Notes: a model not told the origin generated them from the letters alone. A stretch of 64,000 nt of DNA from Ctena decussata (GCA_963989385.1 OZ022503.1:93444638-93508637); one strand, 5' to 3'; numbered from the stretch's first letter, positions 10,241 to 22,400 are shown. Numbers and translations: made by a program.

Positions 10241-10856
10241 TTGCGAGACCGAGCCAATTCAACTCCTGTGACTCGAGAAACAAGACAAAAATGGCTTCAG
10301 AAAGGAGATGACCGCTGCAGCAACAACCTACAAAAAGCTAAAATAATCCGAGGAATGGTAGCCAAACCCCGCACAAACATTATCTTTTAAACGTATATGG
10401 TTGTCAAAAGAACTGAAAGAAAAATGTAAGAAACTAAATTAAGGATAGTTTATAACGACAATATTCCTATAGATTATATTTTTGTGACAGACGGACAAAA
10501 TATGCGGATATTACAATCCTTTATTTCATTGTTGCTAAAAGATAAATGAAACGTGAAACAAAAAATTTTCTAGAATTTTTTATTTGGACTGATCAGGAAA
10601 TCGTTGTACAAAGATACAAGCCAATCTTCAGCGTTAAAAAATAAAATGAAACAAAATACAGTTCCTGGTTATGTTATAAGCTAAATCACCTACTGATTTT
10701 TAGATACAGATAATGTATCAAAATGTACATATTGTAATTTGATTAAGAATCTGATGGTTTACTAATCCCACAATGAAAACGTTATGTCTTCTCGCGACTC
10801 GGCAAATAAAAATAATCATTTATTATATATAATTAATGTCATTAGTTTAGAAAGTG
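10241..10856. other. Gene-free stretch
   Basis: AT-rich, no gene or repeat recognised. Confidence 0.5.
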
Positions 10857-11704
10857 TTAAAGGCAGGATTTCTGAACCCCCCTGTAGAGGATTAGCTACC
10901 TGTATGAGGCAGTAAGTGGGCGTGGCTTAGCTACTGTGCAGATTAGACCACTGTCCTGTTTTAGCTGAAAAGAGATAACCCTCAGGCAATGTGTTACCTT
11001 GTCATAAAATTGTTTGATTTTTATAATATTGATTTTTATGCACATGAAAAAAATACTATGAAATTTGAAGGCTTTGTAACTTTATTGAGAATAATGTCAT
11101 CACCGCAAAAGTAGAATATTTTTGGTTTACCTTATGAGACAATTTTTTTTGTCAAAATACCAACTAAAGATATTCTATAATTAGTAAAAGAAAAATCATT
11201 TTGTCTAGAGTTCAAACTTTTTCTTTCTTTTACGAAATTCAAGTAATAATAATCACTACTAATTTCACTGTAACAATAACTTTGATCTAAATTGGTAGAT
11301 GGGATTTCTATTTTTCGGTGATTTACATTTATATCAACAAGATTAAAAATGAAATCAAATATATATTGTGTATACTGATATGCTTTCAATTTTTTTTCAA
11401 AGTATAAAAATTATCCAAATAAAATCTTAAAAAAATCTATTTATATTTTGTTCCTAATTATTTATCTTATTAAATAAGTATTATTTTCCTAATAAATCAT
11501 ATTTGCATGAATTCCTACGTGACAAACAGCTTAGTTACTGAGCTGATAAGAACTGTCAATCACTTCACAGGTAAATACCCCAGCAATTTAACAGCCAATC
11601 AAATAATCTACAGGAGCTACTGTAGATGTTTACCCTTTGGTGGCTATTGGAAAACTGAGAATAGGTAGCTAAATTTGCCTTTTATAGTCCACTCCTGCCT
11701 TTAA
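10857..11704. mobile_element. TTAA-flanked AT-rich DNA element
   Basis: Starts TTAAAGGCAGGA and ends TCCTGCCTTTAA. A second inward match (TTAGCTACCT near 10890 and its complement AGGTAGCTAAA near 11664) extends the inverted ends. TTAA at both edges fits a TTAA target duplication, as made by piggyBac- and Kolobok-type transposases. The interior is very AT-rich with no coding frame. Confidence 0.55.
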
Positions 11705-12107
11705 ATGTTTGGATAACATACTTTAAACAGTAGGGGCTACCCGTACTCATGTGGTTGTAGGAAACGTGCGTGTTACAGGCTACCGTGTATTTTGCAAACA
11801 ACATATGAAAGACAGGGCCCATTTCTCTCCTTTCGCTGCCTTTGCCCTTCCCTTATTCGCATGTTAAGCATGTTCGTCGGCGATTATCTCTTCAGATCGG
11901 AGTAAAATCTATTAAAGATGATTACCTTCCGTATGTCATATGAGTTTCCTGTAGTTCTGGCAGACCTGTAGATTGCCTACTTTAGGTAGTGCAACAATCA
12001 GCGATTGAGGCAGTGGAGTAGGTCAAATTTCTGTTCTCATGGAATCATGGAATTCCCACCAGTTTGAGTAGTTTATGCTGATATATTATCATCACTGGCG
12101 GACTTAC

Positions 12108-12241
12108 CTTTTTCAGTGCTGCTGCTGCAATTAATATATCCTCGCTCAGAACAAATTGTTGATCAACTTCTAGATGCTGATTGGTGTATAGAACGGCATT
12201 GTCGTCATAACGTTCGTCATTGTTTGGTTCTGGGCAATATT
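12108..12241 (-). CDS. Candidate 44-codon exon, unknown protein
   Basis: On the minus strand an open frame reads acidic, protein-like sequence (CPEPNNDERYDDNAVLY, then VDQQFVLSEDILIAAAALKK) and ends exactly at a consensus donor AAG-GTAAGT (12102-12110). A possible acceptor, TTGTCTAAG, sits at 12242-12250. The exon would start with two bases of a codon and end in phase 0. The 123-codon plus-strand frame over the same bases is its shadow. Too short to assign a family; the tyrosines (YDD, LYTN) would suit a cytoplasmic tail, which is speculation. Confidence 0.4.
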
Positions 12242-12489
12242 CTTAGACAAGCTTCTGCAGATAGCTCGCGAGCGAGAGCAGGTACCCCCATCGATCCATC
12301 ACAACATCTACTTGACAGGAAGGGGGAATCAGGAAGAGCAATCAACCAGAACAAGCGAATGCACATTTCATTTCATTTCTTTCTATTAAAAATCAGTAGT
12401 AGAACACAATCATCTTCTTGCTTTTATGACTGTATTCATATTTCCCCATTTGTTTGCAATATTTTACTTGACGGGAACATCAGTTAACC

Positions 12490-12960
12490 ACGGGAATATC
12501 GTCAGTTATAATATCTATATTATTTTTTGCAGCAACGCCAGCTTGACCTCGTTCAAGTGAAGAAATGCTTTAATTCATTCTGGGTGAACTTGCGAGAGTT
12601 TCTTTTACCTAGAAAATAAAAATTTATTTGTAATTCAAACACATAGCTTGGACAAAGACGAATTAAGCGTGAAAGTGCAGACTCTTAAAGCTGATTTTTG
12701 CAGCGCCGTAAGGCACAATCATAGTTTTCTCTTCGAAATCTAGTGTTATAGCCAAAGTACGGCAAGCGACAATATCAATGCGGAAAGAGATTTGATATAA
12801 AAGTGCATGAAACATTTGCAATCAGTGTTTTGATTAAACAACAGACGCTTTGAGATTGCAAGTGCATTAAGTTTTATAGGGCAGAATTTCTAATCGCGTG
12901 TATTTGGGACATCACAGTTTACTGAACATTAACTTGAATAAGTCTAATCTATATCCCATA
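12490..12960. other. Gene-free stretch
   Basis: No gene or repeat recognised. Confidence 0.5.
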
Positions 12961-12964
12961 CACA

Positions 12965-13150
12965 TTAATTAAACTCTTAAAGATTTCCTTCAAAAGTAGA
13001 GAATACATTCAGAAGAAGGAACATGGCCCAGATTTCGTAGCTTCGGATTATAAAGCCTCATCAGTGAGCATGACAATATCTGGTGACGAAACCAGAAAAA
13101 AATCATTCTAAAATTTCTTAATTTAAATTGGGCAGTCGATTCAAAGACTG
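12965..13150 (+). repeat. Repeat D copy
   Basis: AAGTAGAGAATACATTCAG, GGAACATGGCCCAGA, GTAGCTTCGGATTATAAAGC, GACAATATCTGGTGACG and GGGCAGTCGATTCAAAGACT, in family order. Confidence 0.7.
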
Positions 13151-13189
13151 ACATTAAGTAGCATTTCTGTCTAACGTTCGTGTCCCATG

Positions 13190-13420
13190 CACATATACCA
13201 TTCAGTCTGAATGCATGACTTTTTCTAGCCTGTGCTTGACAATAAGGGCGTTAATGGATATGCGAATGCGTATCCGCCCAACCTGATCAGAGCATTAGCT
13301 ATTCGCATCCAAAATAACTGGAAGTGTACGTATCCACAAGCTCAAAATGCGGGTTCTAGTTAGAAAGCGCAGATTAACAGACTCTTTGTATCTTGGCATC
13401 TCTTATACGTTAACAAATGT
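13190..13420. repeat. Degenerate MITE-A-like segment
   Basis: Retains weak matches such as GTATCCGCCCAACCTGATCAG and AGAAAGCGCAGATTAAC, but the inverted ends are not recognisable. Confidence 0.3.
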
Positions 13421-15130
13421 TGCCTGGCGAGACTCAGGTTGCGTTGAATACATTTAGATTAATATAACGGTCGCATTTAGCACTTAAACACAAAAATTGA
13501 ATTCGCAAAAAGCGTAAATCAATATAAGTAAGCTTATAATAAGCTGGATCTACACTGATTCCTATTTAGTCTCTGAATCCTCGATATGATGCAGCCTAGA
13601 AGAATCTTTAGATTTAGCAATTGTTGTTCAGTTTGTCGTCTCCTTTTTATCGTCTGCATGTTGGTGCTTTAGATTGTGTTTAACCAAGAGGAACGTATTC
13701 TGATGTACTTTTCAGTGTGATTAGATCGCTCAAACAAGACAAGGTGGCTTCTTTTAAAACAAACCAAGTGAGGGCGAAAAAAAATTAAAAAGGTGAATGG
13801 GAACAATTCCGGGGAAATCATCGTTTATCAAAAAGCAGTTACTGTTGCATCCCATTTCACTAGAGGCTTCTCTGAATGAAAAGAATTTGCTTCTTCGAGT
13901 AGCGCTGCGCTAATTGGAAATAATTTGCTTCAAGGAGAAGCATTTTTTTTGTTTCAGAGTTGCCTTCAATTTTTTCACCCATGGAAGCAAACATAAAGTC
14001 ATAAAAGCTGTTTTTTGTTAAAATGGCAGAAAAACATGGCGGATTTTCTTTACCCTCACAAGGAAATAAAAATTGCTTTCTTTAACATAATGACATTACT
14101 TTCTGTTGGTGAATTGCGAGCGAATAAACCCAAAGCTTCCATCACCGCCGGATGACATAAAAGAGCTCCTCTAACGATTGTTCATTGATTTATCGCATTG
14201 ATGAAAGAGGAAGAAAAAACATACAATAATGATGGAATAGTCTTGAAAATCATGCTTTCCCAAATGCATTTTACCCTCTTGTAGTTGCAGAGTTAGGTCC
14301 TTTCTTATCCCTCGGCTATATAAAATTCATTTAATATAGCAATCAGTTGTGCGGAACTTTGTCGGTCCTTCTACAGACAAAGCTTTTATAAGAAGGCGGT
14401 AAGCTTTTAACGTTTACAGCTGTTTCCTTGAAATTTTATCTTGCTTCACCCGTGCATTACTATGCGAAGCAGATCTTTCCTTTGGATTCTTTTCAAAGAA
14501 GACTTCTTTTTCAAACATGTTTCATCAAAAAAAAAAAATAAATAAAAAAATTGAAGATGATAAAAATTCGACTCGTTTACAGTTTCCTATCATGATATTG
14601 CGAAAGCGCAAGGCTAAATAGTCGATGGTTACTAAAAACTGAGTAAGGACTGATGTTTAGGGATGATACCAAAAGTGCATGTCCCAGTCATGTGAGTGAT
14701 ATATTTCAGCAAAGTCAGCCGAATGATCCGTCAGAAAGAGCTGATCATTTTGTTTATCATGCTCGCCTTTCATAGACTTATTTTGTACTTTTAGAAGAAA
14801 GCCAGTTACATCCGTATGTCATAATATGAACAGAAAAACTGATATTACATCAAGACTTCACACATTGAAATCGAAACTGTGATTTGATTATACTGAAATT
14901 CCTGAAAATTTAATAGATGTGACGGAAAGAGGTATGCCTTATTAAATTAGAGCTTTTCCAACGTAGGTAACGATATCGATATTAAAGTGGCAAGGGATCA
15001 CTGCTGTGTCCATTTATGTATTATAAACGGCATAGGGCGGCACTTCCCATTTCTTGCCTCCACGTAAAGTCCGGTGTTGACTCTCGGTGCACCCAAATAC
15101 ATCCTGTCTGAAACATGATTTTCCTTTTCT
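13421..15130. other. Repeat-poor, gene-free island
   Basis: About 1.7 kb in which I find none of the window's repeat families and no coding frame. It could be ordinary intergenic or intronic sequence. Confidence 0.4.
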
Positions 15131-15139
15131 TCAAATATA

Positions 15140-15295
15140 AACGTATTTATACCAAATTTAGTGCGACAGACGCGCGTTTCTGTATTTAACTTCTTCAGTG
15201 TCGCTAAACCCCAAAAGTTTGAAAGAAAAAATATAATGGCAGGTCTCGGCAGGCAACGAGCATCCCTCTCCGAGACACATTTACCCTCACGTCAT
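15140..15295 (+). repeat. Repeat E copy
   Basis: AAACGTATTTATACCAAATT, AGTGCGACAGACGCGCGTTT, GTCGCTAAACCCCAAAAG, AGGTCTCGGCAGGCAACG and CTCTCCGAGAC. Confidence 0.7.
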
Positions 15296-15779
15296 TTCGA
15301 CTAATACAAAGAATGACCGGACTTATCAAGAGCTGTCACGATAAATTGTATCATACTTAAAGAAAGCTGACATCGGCCATTGCATAGCTCTGCCAAGCCA
15401 GAGTAAGCAGGCTAGCTAATCTTTCAAAAAGGCTCACTAACGGTATAGGTCATACGAAAAAGCCTCTCCAGCCACTATAGCTCACCAAACAACAGCTGTT
15501 ATCAGGCAACATAGCTCACAGAAGAATCACTGTCATCAGACATAAGCTTGTTTATGAAGAGTTGTCCCCAGACACTATAGCATATTAAAGTATCACGAAT
15601 TGTCACATGAAATGTAAGTTAACAAAATTGCTCGCTAGGTACAATATTAGTCAAGGGAAAATGTGTTAGCTGTACATGTATTTAAAAGGTTAAACATGTG
15701 GAATATTTTAAAAAAGAACAAAAAGAAAGAGACATTATTTTTTTCTATGAGCTTAATGTAAAAGTCCGTTGTACCGGAA

Positions 15780-15880
15780 TTAAAACTTCGAATCACTGCT
15801 GCTCTTATCAATAAGGGTGGCTGAATTGCCACCTGTTTGAAAAAGAGCTGTTCAAATTTATTATCCCGTCTGTCATAAAG
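15780..15880 (-). repeat. Repeat C fragment
   Basis: Inverted piece with AACAGCTCTTTTTCAAACAG and GCAATTCAGCCACCC on the minus strand. It accounts for much of the 82-codon minus-strand frame here, which I therefore do not call a gene. Confidence 0.5.
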
Positions 15881-15967
15881 TATTGAAAAAGACAATGATC
15901 AGAAACAGATAATCCCTTTTTTCTAAACCGCCTTTAATACCAACTGATAAAGGAAAATAAATTATAT

Positions 15968-16138
15968 GAGCCGCGACACGACAAAACCAACACAGTGGCA
16001 TGTGCGAACAGCGAAGACTCAGATCAGTCTGGACATCCACCTAGTCTGACCAGAGTCTTTGTTTTCCAAATGGAGGTAGCTTAGACCTATAGCTAACCTT
16101 TAAGCCCACAACAAAGACTCTGATCAGACTGGGCGGAT
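15968..16138. mobile_element. MITE-A copy 3, 3'-truncated
   Basis: Begins GAGCCGCGACACGAC and runs through the core to GATCAGACTGGGCGGA, then stops. The right inverted end is absent and a different element begins about 12 bases later. Confidence 0.7.
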
Positions 16139-16149
16139 TCTTATCAAAC

Positions 16150-17610
16150 TAATATGGGCTCACCGCTGGGAAAATGCAAAATATTGATAATGTTTTGTTG
16201 ACCTTGTCCTTAATTTCAGGGTCACAGCAAAACTTTTAAATTCATATTTCAGTCAGGTTTGGACTACTGTCCACATATTTTCTCCTTACTTTTATAAAAT
16301 TGTGCCTGAAGTAGCTAAATTAAAAATAATAAGAATAAATACGAAGAGTTAGAGCACTGATTTTAATTTAATAGCCATGACCTTATCTTCAAGGTCAAAC
16401 TTAATTGTTTAATCATAGATTTCCTGTACCTATGTCCATGCAGCCAATAAGCAGAAATGTGCCAGATCCGTGTTTTTATATCTATTAACCAATGCTTTAA
16501 ATATTTATAACAACCTTAACCTTGGTCTGAAGGTCATCAATAGTTTCCGAAGCTCAGTATTTTGCAACAGACTTTTATATAACAGAAAAGGTTGATGTAA
16601 GGCTTAATTTTACACGATATTTGCCGTACTATTGTGTTGATTTCCACAAGGCTTACATGGATATACAACTGCGCAATACAAAGGATTGTCAACGCTTAAA
16701 TTAACCCTTTTTCTATTTTCCAGATCACAGGACGAAACTGTTAGATCTTCCATACAATTAACTATTTTCTAATCAACTGTCGGCTTCTCATTATATTCGC
16801 CTGGATTTATCATTTGAACAAGCTAAATGGATTAATATGCTTTGATCACCTTGACTCAGTTTTCAAGCTCACAGTCATGTAGCCTTGAAGTCTTTCTGTG
16901 ACACTGTAAATATAATTAAGGTTATCAAAAGCACAATTAACTAATTAACTTATGCCATCATTCTATATATTGTTTGGACCCTTTTTGATACAAATCAGTC
17001 TTTGAATCGACTGTCCAATTAAGATAAAGAAACTACAGTATGCTTTTCTGGCTTCGTCACCAGATATTGTCAGGGTCACTGAAGAGGCTTTATTGGCCGA
17101 AACTACGTAGTCTGGCCCATGTTTTTTCTTCTGAAAGTTTTCTCTGCTCTTGAAGGAACACTTTAAGAACCTTGAAGGTAGTAGAAAAAATCTTTGTAAA
17201 ATACTGATGCTCTGAATCTTTTAATTACATTTAAACTAAGGACGATGAAATTTTATGCATATAAAGCATTAATTTAAAAACTGAAATATGCAGATTTGAT
17301 GCATTCCTGCAGACTGGCTGTATGTGCAAAGGAACAGAAAATCTATGTTTAAACTCTGTTGATTCTGACCTTGATGTTTAGGAAAATGTACTGACCATTA
17401 AATCGTAATTAGTGCTCTAAATCTTCATATTTTTTAATTTACGCCATTTCAGTCTGAAATCCATACTAATAAGGAGATGATGTGTAGACACAGTCAAAAC
17501 ATAACTTAACTTTGCCTTTAAAAGCCTTGATGTGTCCTTAGAATTGAGGCCAAGGCCACCAAAACATTATCAGCATTTTGCGCTTGCCTAACGGTGAACA
17601 CATGATCGTT
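16150..17610. mobile_element. Element with about 80-bp inverted ends and internal repeats
   Basis: The left end (CTCACCGCTGGGAAAATGC, then TGATAATGTTTTGTTGACC) is matched in inverted orientation by 17530-17610 (on the minus strand TTAGGCAAGCGCAAAATGC, then TGATAATGTTTTGGTGGCC). Between them, GACCTTNNCCTT...AAGGTCA motifs recur near 16370, 16510 and 16850. A Repeat D copy lies at 16995-17170. No coding frame. Confidence 0.5.
16995..17170 (-). repeat. Repeat D copy
   Basis: TTTGAATCGACTGTCCAATT, GTCACCAGATATTGTCAGG, GAAACTACGTAGTCTGGCCC and TTCTCTGCTCTTGAAGGAAC. It keeps the uninterrupted site at which SINE-2 inserted in the 27.4 kb copy. Confidence 0.7.
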
Positions 17611-17639
17611 CGATAAGAATCCAGCCAGTGGTTCCGGAG

Positions 17640-18567
17640 ATAGGGAAGAATATATTGAAAGTCAAAGTATGAAAGTAACGAAAATTGACAATCTCCATGA
17701 AAGAGATACTTCAGGCAAAAATAGTTTACTTTGAGGATAGAAATTTAGAAAAGAATTCACGAATGGTATTATTTTGATATATGAAGGAAGGTATGCATGA
17801 CTGTCATCAAATTTGAACGAGACATATATATACTGAGCAAAAAAAGAAAAGTTACATGTACTTTCAATGCAAGTTTCCTTTAGATTGATTTAAGATTTTG
17901 CCAATGCTGTTTTATGTCTAACTGACAAAAAGTTTCCAAAGTTCAGAAAATGAATATCACAACAAAAAACTGCAAAATTAATGTCTTCAGATTAGTGTGA
18001 GTCAATGAGGGATCAGAATTTGAAAATGCTATTTCAAGGTGAGGCCCGTATTTCACTCAGGTTGCACCCATGTAAGCAGGTCACTTCTGAGATGTTCATC
18101 AGGCAATATTTGTTACGAAAACGGTCAAAAATGGCAAGTTATGTTCTGCAATGAAGTTGCTACAGAGAGTTTCAGCTCTGATAACATCTTGGGCTGTCTT
18201 GGTAATAACAAAATCAGATACCGATTGCAAAAGTTTTGACGTTTTCAAAGACCGACTGTGAAGATCTGTGTTTTATACATCATTTTTTCCGGCGTGGGAA
18301 ACACTGAAATGCCTTTGGCAAAGTTTAAAAAACGCAAAGCTGTTGCCCTTCTCGACCTTCCTAACCCAGATCTTCCATCCATTTTGGTACTTTAATTTAT
18401 AAACCTTTCTTTTTCTCCAGCGTTTTCAAGTCGTCAATATTTCATCTACATAAAAATGGAAGTACTCATTTGTTCGTTTTCGGCTCTAATCGCTATCGAA
18501 TACTTGAGTTATTTATACCCATGCTATTTTAAGACTATCGGAAACCTTTACCTTTACCTATTTTTAG
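17640..18567. other. Gene-free stretch
   Basis: AT-rich; no gene or repeat recognised up to the acceptor-like TTTACCTATTTTTAG at 18553-18567. Confidence 0.45.
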
Positions 18568-18829
18568 ACCAGGTAACGAATTTTCCCAGAGATAAATATA
18601 GATTTGGTGACCGAGATCGTCCAAATGTAGCGGAAGTTGAGAGAAAACACATTTTTGACGATCGAGAGAGCGCAATAAAAGACCTTTTATTTGGTATTCT
18701 CTTGTTTAAAGTGAAATCCTGAGCAAGCGAAGGAAGCGTGAGTTATGGCTATTTTTCAAAATACGATCGTGAGGTCTTGGGAGGCGTCCCAATTCCTGAG
18801 GGTCACGCACAAATCGTGAAATTTGGCAG
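18568..18829 (+). pseudogene. Exon-like frame with one in-frame TGA
   Basis: A strong acceptor (TTTACCTATTTTTAG, ending 18567) opens a plus-strand frame of about 86 codons with charged, protein-like composition: FPRDKYRFGDRDRPNVAEVE, then ERKHIFDDRESAIKDLL. It is interrupted by a single TGA at 18720-18722 and continues in the same frame (SYGYFSKYDREVLGGVPIPE) to a consensus donor, CAG-GTATGT, at 18829-18830. Two good splice sites around one frame broken by one stop suggest a decayed exon or an old transposon-encoded segment. I do not recognise the protein. The minus strand is also open over 18706-18954, but its product is less protein-like. Confidence 0.35.
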
Positions 18830-18954
18830 GTATGTGACTGTTGCCCTTCCAAAATGGGGTCTATTTGTAATGGAAACAGTTTGCTTGTGTGAGAGCAAAG
18901 TCTTTCCTTTAAGACTTGAATCCCATTCACAAGGGTGACAAAAATGGAAATCAC

Positions 18955-19796
18955 AGAGCTGCTCTCCCTGAATGTGCATTAATTTTGCCTTAAAGAGCCA
19001 TTATAATTCTTAAATTTTGAAGCCGTGAATTTTGTTGTCTGTTTTTTTGGTTTTGCTCAATAAGGCACCTTTGGCAAGTTGCAGACTGAATCTGCTTTTA
19101 TTCATTAAAATATTTTTTACTGGCACTGAACTGAACTCTGCGAAAGAAATTAAGTACCAAATAAAAAATCAGATATACTTCATTAAGGTAATTTAAGCCA
19201 GATATACATTTTTATTTTCAGATGTAATATCATGTAATCTCATATTAATCTGATTTCATCAAAATGCTTTGAGTACAAGTTCTTATTTAGCTGACAACCA
19301 GTCATCTTCAGTGCATTTTCGTGCGCTTGTGCCACTGCTCAAGGTTGTCATATGTAACAAAAACATATTTAAAATTCAGTACTGACCCTAAATACTGGAC
19401 AGAAATAAAAAAGTGTAGACTAAGATCTGTCTCCAACAGTTATACAACACCACTGATAGACTTGTCCGACAGTCCATAAGTGTTGGGTAGAGCAGAATTG
19501 TTTTGGATAACTTTAAATTGCTTTATTTTTGTGTATGTTTTCTTTTCTTTTCTGTTTTTCTGCATGTTTTGTTTTGGGTTTACTGGCAAGATCTTTAGTT
19601 CCCTAGTCATTAACAATTTGTACAGTGGCAAGATTCTCATAATTCACGAGCCAGATGAATTGTAAATATTAGTGAAAATTTTACAGCAATGGTGTATTCC
19701 TTTAGTGCAACAACTAAACATAATTTCTACAGTCTGATCAATATCTGCCCTATTTGCCAACAGTTTTCTAACAATGTCATGCTCTAGTCCCACTTT
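18955..19796. other. Gene-free stretch
   Basis: No gene or repeat recognised; short AT-rich frames only. Confidence 0.5.
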
Positions 19797-19998
19797 GACC
19801 AGCGCAAAGTTTACCTCCATCTGCAAGCAGACAACTTGGCAGGAGTATGCTTCCATCTACAAGCAAACAAAATTGCTGGAGTATGCTTCCATTTGCAAGC
19901 AGACAGCCTGGCTGGAGTATGCTTCCATTTGCAATAGACAATATTCCTGAGGTATGCTTCCGTTGACAAGCAAACAACTTGGCTGGAGTACACTTCAA
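19797..19998. repeat. 36-bp minisatellite, first block (about 5 units)
   Basis: Tandem 36-bp units around CAAGCAGACAACTTGGC and GGAGTATGCTTCCATCT. Because 36 is a multiple of three, units stay in frame and create spurious open frames on both strands. Confidence 0.8.
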
Positions 19999-20092
19999 CT
20001 TCTACTTCTACTTCTTCTACTATGTTACTGCCCAGGGCCGAAGCATCACAGGCAAGTGACGTCGGCAACATGGTTAAAACAACGTTATTTAA

Positions 20093-20245
20093 GGAATGAA
20101 TTTCATTTTTCTGAGGTTTATCGAAGTGTAAACTACATTGGGTCACGTGCAAAGTGAATGAACCCCGAAGGGGTTCATGTAAACTTTGCTAGTGACCCAA
20201 TGTAGTTTACACTTCGATAAACAACAGAAAAATTAAATTCATTGC
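20093..20245. repeat. Foldback palindrome between the minisatellite blocks
   Basis: Perfect 31-bp arms at 20116-20146 and 20192-20222 (GTTTATCGAAGTGTAAACTA...), with weaker pairing outside them and an AACCCCGAAGGGGTT hairpin in the centre. The same foldback style appears at 41304-41430 and 50729-50847. Confidence 0.75.
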
Positions 20246-20682
20246 TTATATTTACATTTGTTTCAATCAAAACTTTCATGAAAAATCTTATATAAGCGCT
20301 AAAATTGAAGCAGTAAAACATGTACACGCAGTTTTTCTGCTAACAGCAGAACGGCATGCATGACGTCATGATGTTGCTGACGTCCAATCAGGTTGTAAAG
20401 AGCCCTTGTTTATTTTGACGTCATTGAGGTCGCGTGTCTCAATGTAATTATTGGAATGTAAACTACATTACGTTCCAATGGTTTACTATAGGGCTTTTCA
20501 GTAAATACACCAAGAATGTGAATATTTACAATTAAAAACATGATGAAGCTGTGTTGTCTAGGCTGTGTAGGTCTGCAGAGGTGCCTGGAATTCCTCTACA
20601 GATAAGGCGTGCACAAGGTCCGGTGGGAGGGCGTTCCATTCCCTAGTAGTCCTGGGCAGGAAGCTATGTCTGTAAAGTTCAA
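20246..20682. other. Spacer between minisatellite blocks
   Basis: Includes a small palindrome near 20453-20482 (ATTGGAATGTAAACTACATT...). No gene recognised. Confidence 0.4.
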
Positions 20683-21580
20683 TCTGAAAGCAGACAACTT
20701 GACTGGAGTATGTTTCAATCTACAAACAAAAACTTTTGCTGGAGTATGCTTCCATTTGCAAGCAGACAGTCTGGCTGGAGTATTCTTTAATCTACCAGCA
20801 GACAGCATTGCTGGAGTATGAGGCAGACAATTTTCCTGTAGTATGCCTCCATCTGAAAGCAGACAACTTGGCAGGAGTATGCTTCCATCTTCAAGCACAC
20901 AATTGTGTTGGGAGTATTTGCAGGATGACAACCTGGCTGGAGTATACTTCCATTTACAAGCAGATAATTTTGCTGGAGTACATTCTGTTTACAAGCAGGC
21001 ATACCTGGCTGGAGTGCACTTCCATCTGAAACTTGGATGGAGCTTGCTCCTATCTGCAAGCAGACAGCCTGGCTGGAGTACACTTCCATCTGAGAGCAGA
21101 CAATATGGCCTGAGTATGCTTCCATCTGAAAGCATAAAATTGGCTGGAGTATGCCTCCATTTCTGTCATCCATCTGGAAGCAGATAGCTTCGCTGAAATA
21201 TGCTTCCGCCTGAAAGCAGGCAACTTGGATAGACAACCTGGTGGGAGTACACTTCCAGCTGCAAGCAGACAACTTGGTTGGAGTGTGCTTCCATTTGCAA
21301 GCAGACAGCCTGGCTGGAGTATGCTTCATCTGCAAGTAGACAACTTAACTGAAGTATGCTTCATCAGCAAGCAGACAACTTGGCTGGAGTACACTCCTAT
21401 CTGAAAGCAGACAATTAGGCTGGAGTATGCATATATCTGAAAGCAAACAGCCTGGCTTGTGTACACTTCAAGCTGAAAATGAACAACTTGGCTAGAGTAT
21501 GCTTCAATCTGCAAGAAAACATTCTGGCTGGAGTCGGCTTCCACCTGAAAGCAGACAATTTGGCTGGAGAACACTGTCAA
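20683..21580. repeat. 36-bp minisatellite, main block (about 24 units)
   Basis: Diverged tandem copies of the same 36-bp unit. The minus strand has a 182-codon frame made of a 12-residue repeat (MEAYSSQVVCFQ type); the plus strand reads LAGVCFHLQADN type. With both strands open and no start, signal or splice context, I treat this as repeat DNA rather than a gene. Confidence 0.8.
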
Positions 21581-21589
21581 ATCGCTTCT

Positions 21590-22400
21590 TTCAAAGTGCT
21601 GATCAACGAAGCACAATGCTTGGAATATCGCTTTTTAGGACACTTGACTCTGACTTTCATGCTTTGCACTGAAAATTCCATATACAGTGCAATGTGGTAT
21701 ACCGTGGACAATTAACCAGTTTGATCATCCTTTTTCATCATGACCCATTGTTTAGAGAAACTAGAATAAGGTCCATGAATTAAACTTGAAAATTTAATCG
21801 AAATGTAATTGTTAATCGGAGTAAATGATTTGCTCTACTTTTAATTGCAAGGGAGACAATTTCAAAGACGCAAAATCTTTAACACATTTTTGAACTGCAG
21901 GTTCATATGGTTTCTTATTGGCGGTTACAAGGCAAATCCTAATGTGTAATAATATTAGCCCTTGCGCATGCGCTTTAAACGTTTCACACTGTCCGTGGTG
22001 CCCCCAGTCAAATCGGAACAATTTTGTTAGAATTTATGGAAATCGAAAAGCGATTAGTTCATGACGTTGTCTGACATGTTGCATGTGAGGTACTAACGTA
22101 GCAATATTTGAATATATTGTTCTTTATCTTAAAATTCATCACCAATCTATGTAACGTTTCTTCCTTTTTTATTCAGTATACATATGATTATACTGGGTTA
22201 CTCCATCTTCAATCCAAATTTTCCAAAAGTAGCGCTTAAGGATCCATACCACTTTTAGTTCAGTTTTGCAGATCTTATATAGTAATAACCAACTGAAAAT
22301 AAACTATTTGCTGTTGGGCAGTAAAAGGACCTCATAGCCCCTTCCTACTCTCATTCATAAGCGTTAGATTGCGACAGTATGGCAGACAGTGATAATTAAT
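21590..22400. other. Gene-free stretch
   Basis: No gene or repeat recognised. Confidence 0.5.

Noticed and set aside
12116..12487. 123-codon plus-strand frame
   Set aside because: Shadow of the better minus-strand exon candidate; its own sequence has no splice or start support beyond a pyrimidine tract.
15647..15895. 82-codon minus-strand frame
   Set aside because: Much of it is a Repeat C fragment found also at 7525-7600 and 25573-25650; the rest is low-complexity phenylalanine-rich sequence.
20787..21335. 182-codon minus-strand frame, longest in the window
   Set aside because: It is a by-product of the 36-bp minisatellite, whose units keep frame on both strands; no start, signal or splice context.
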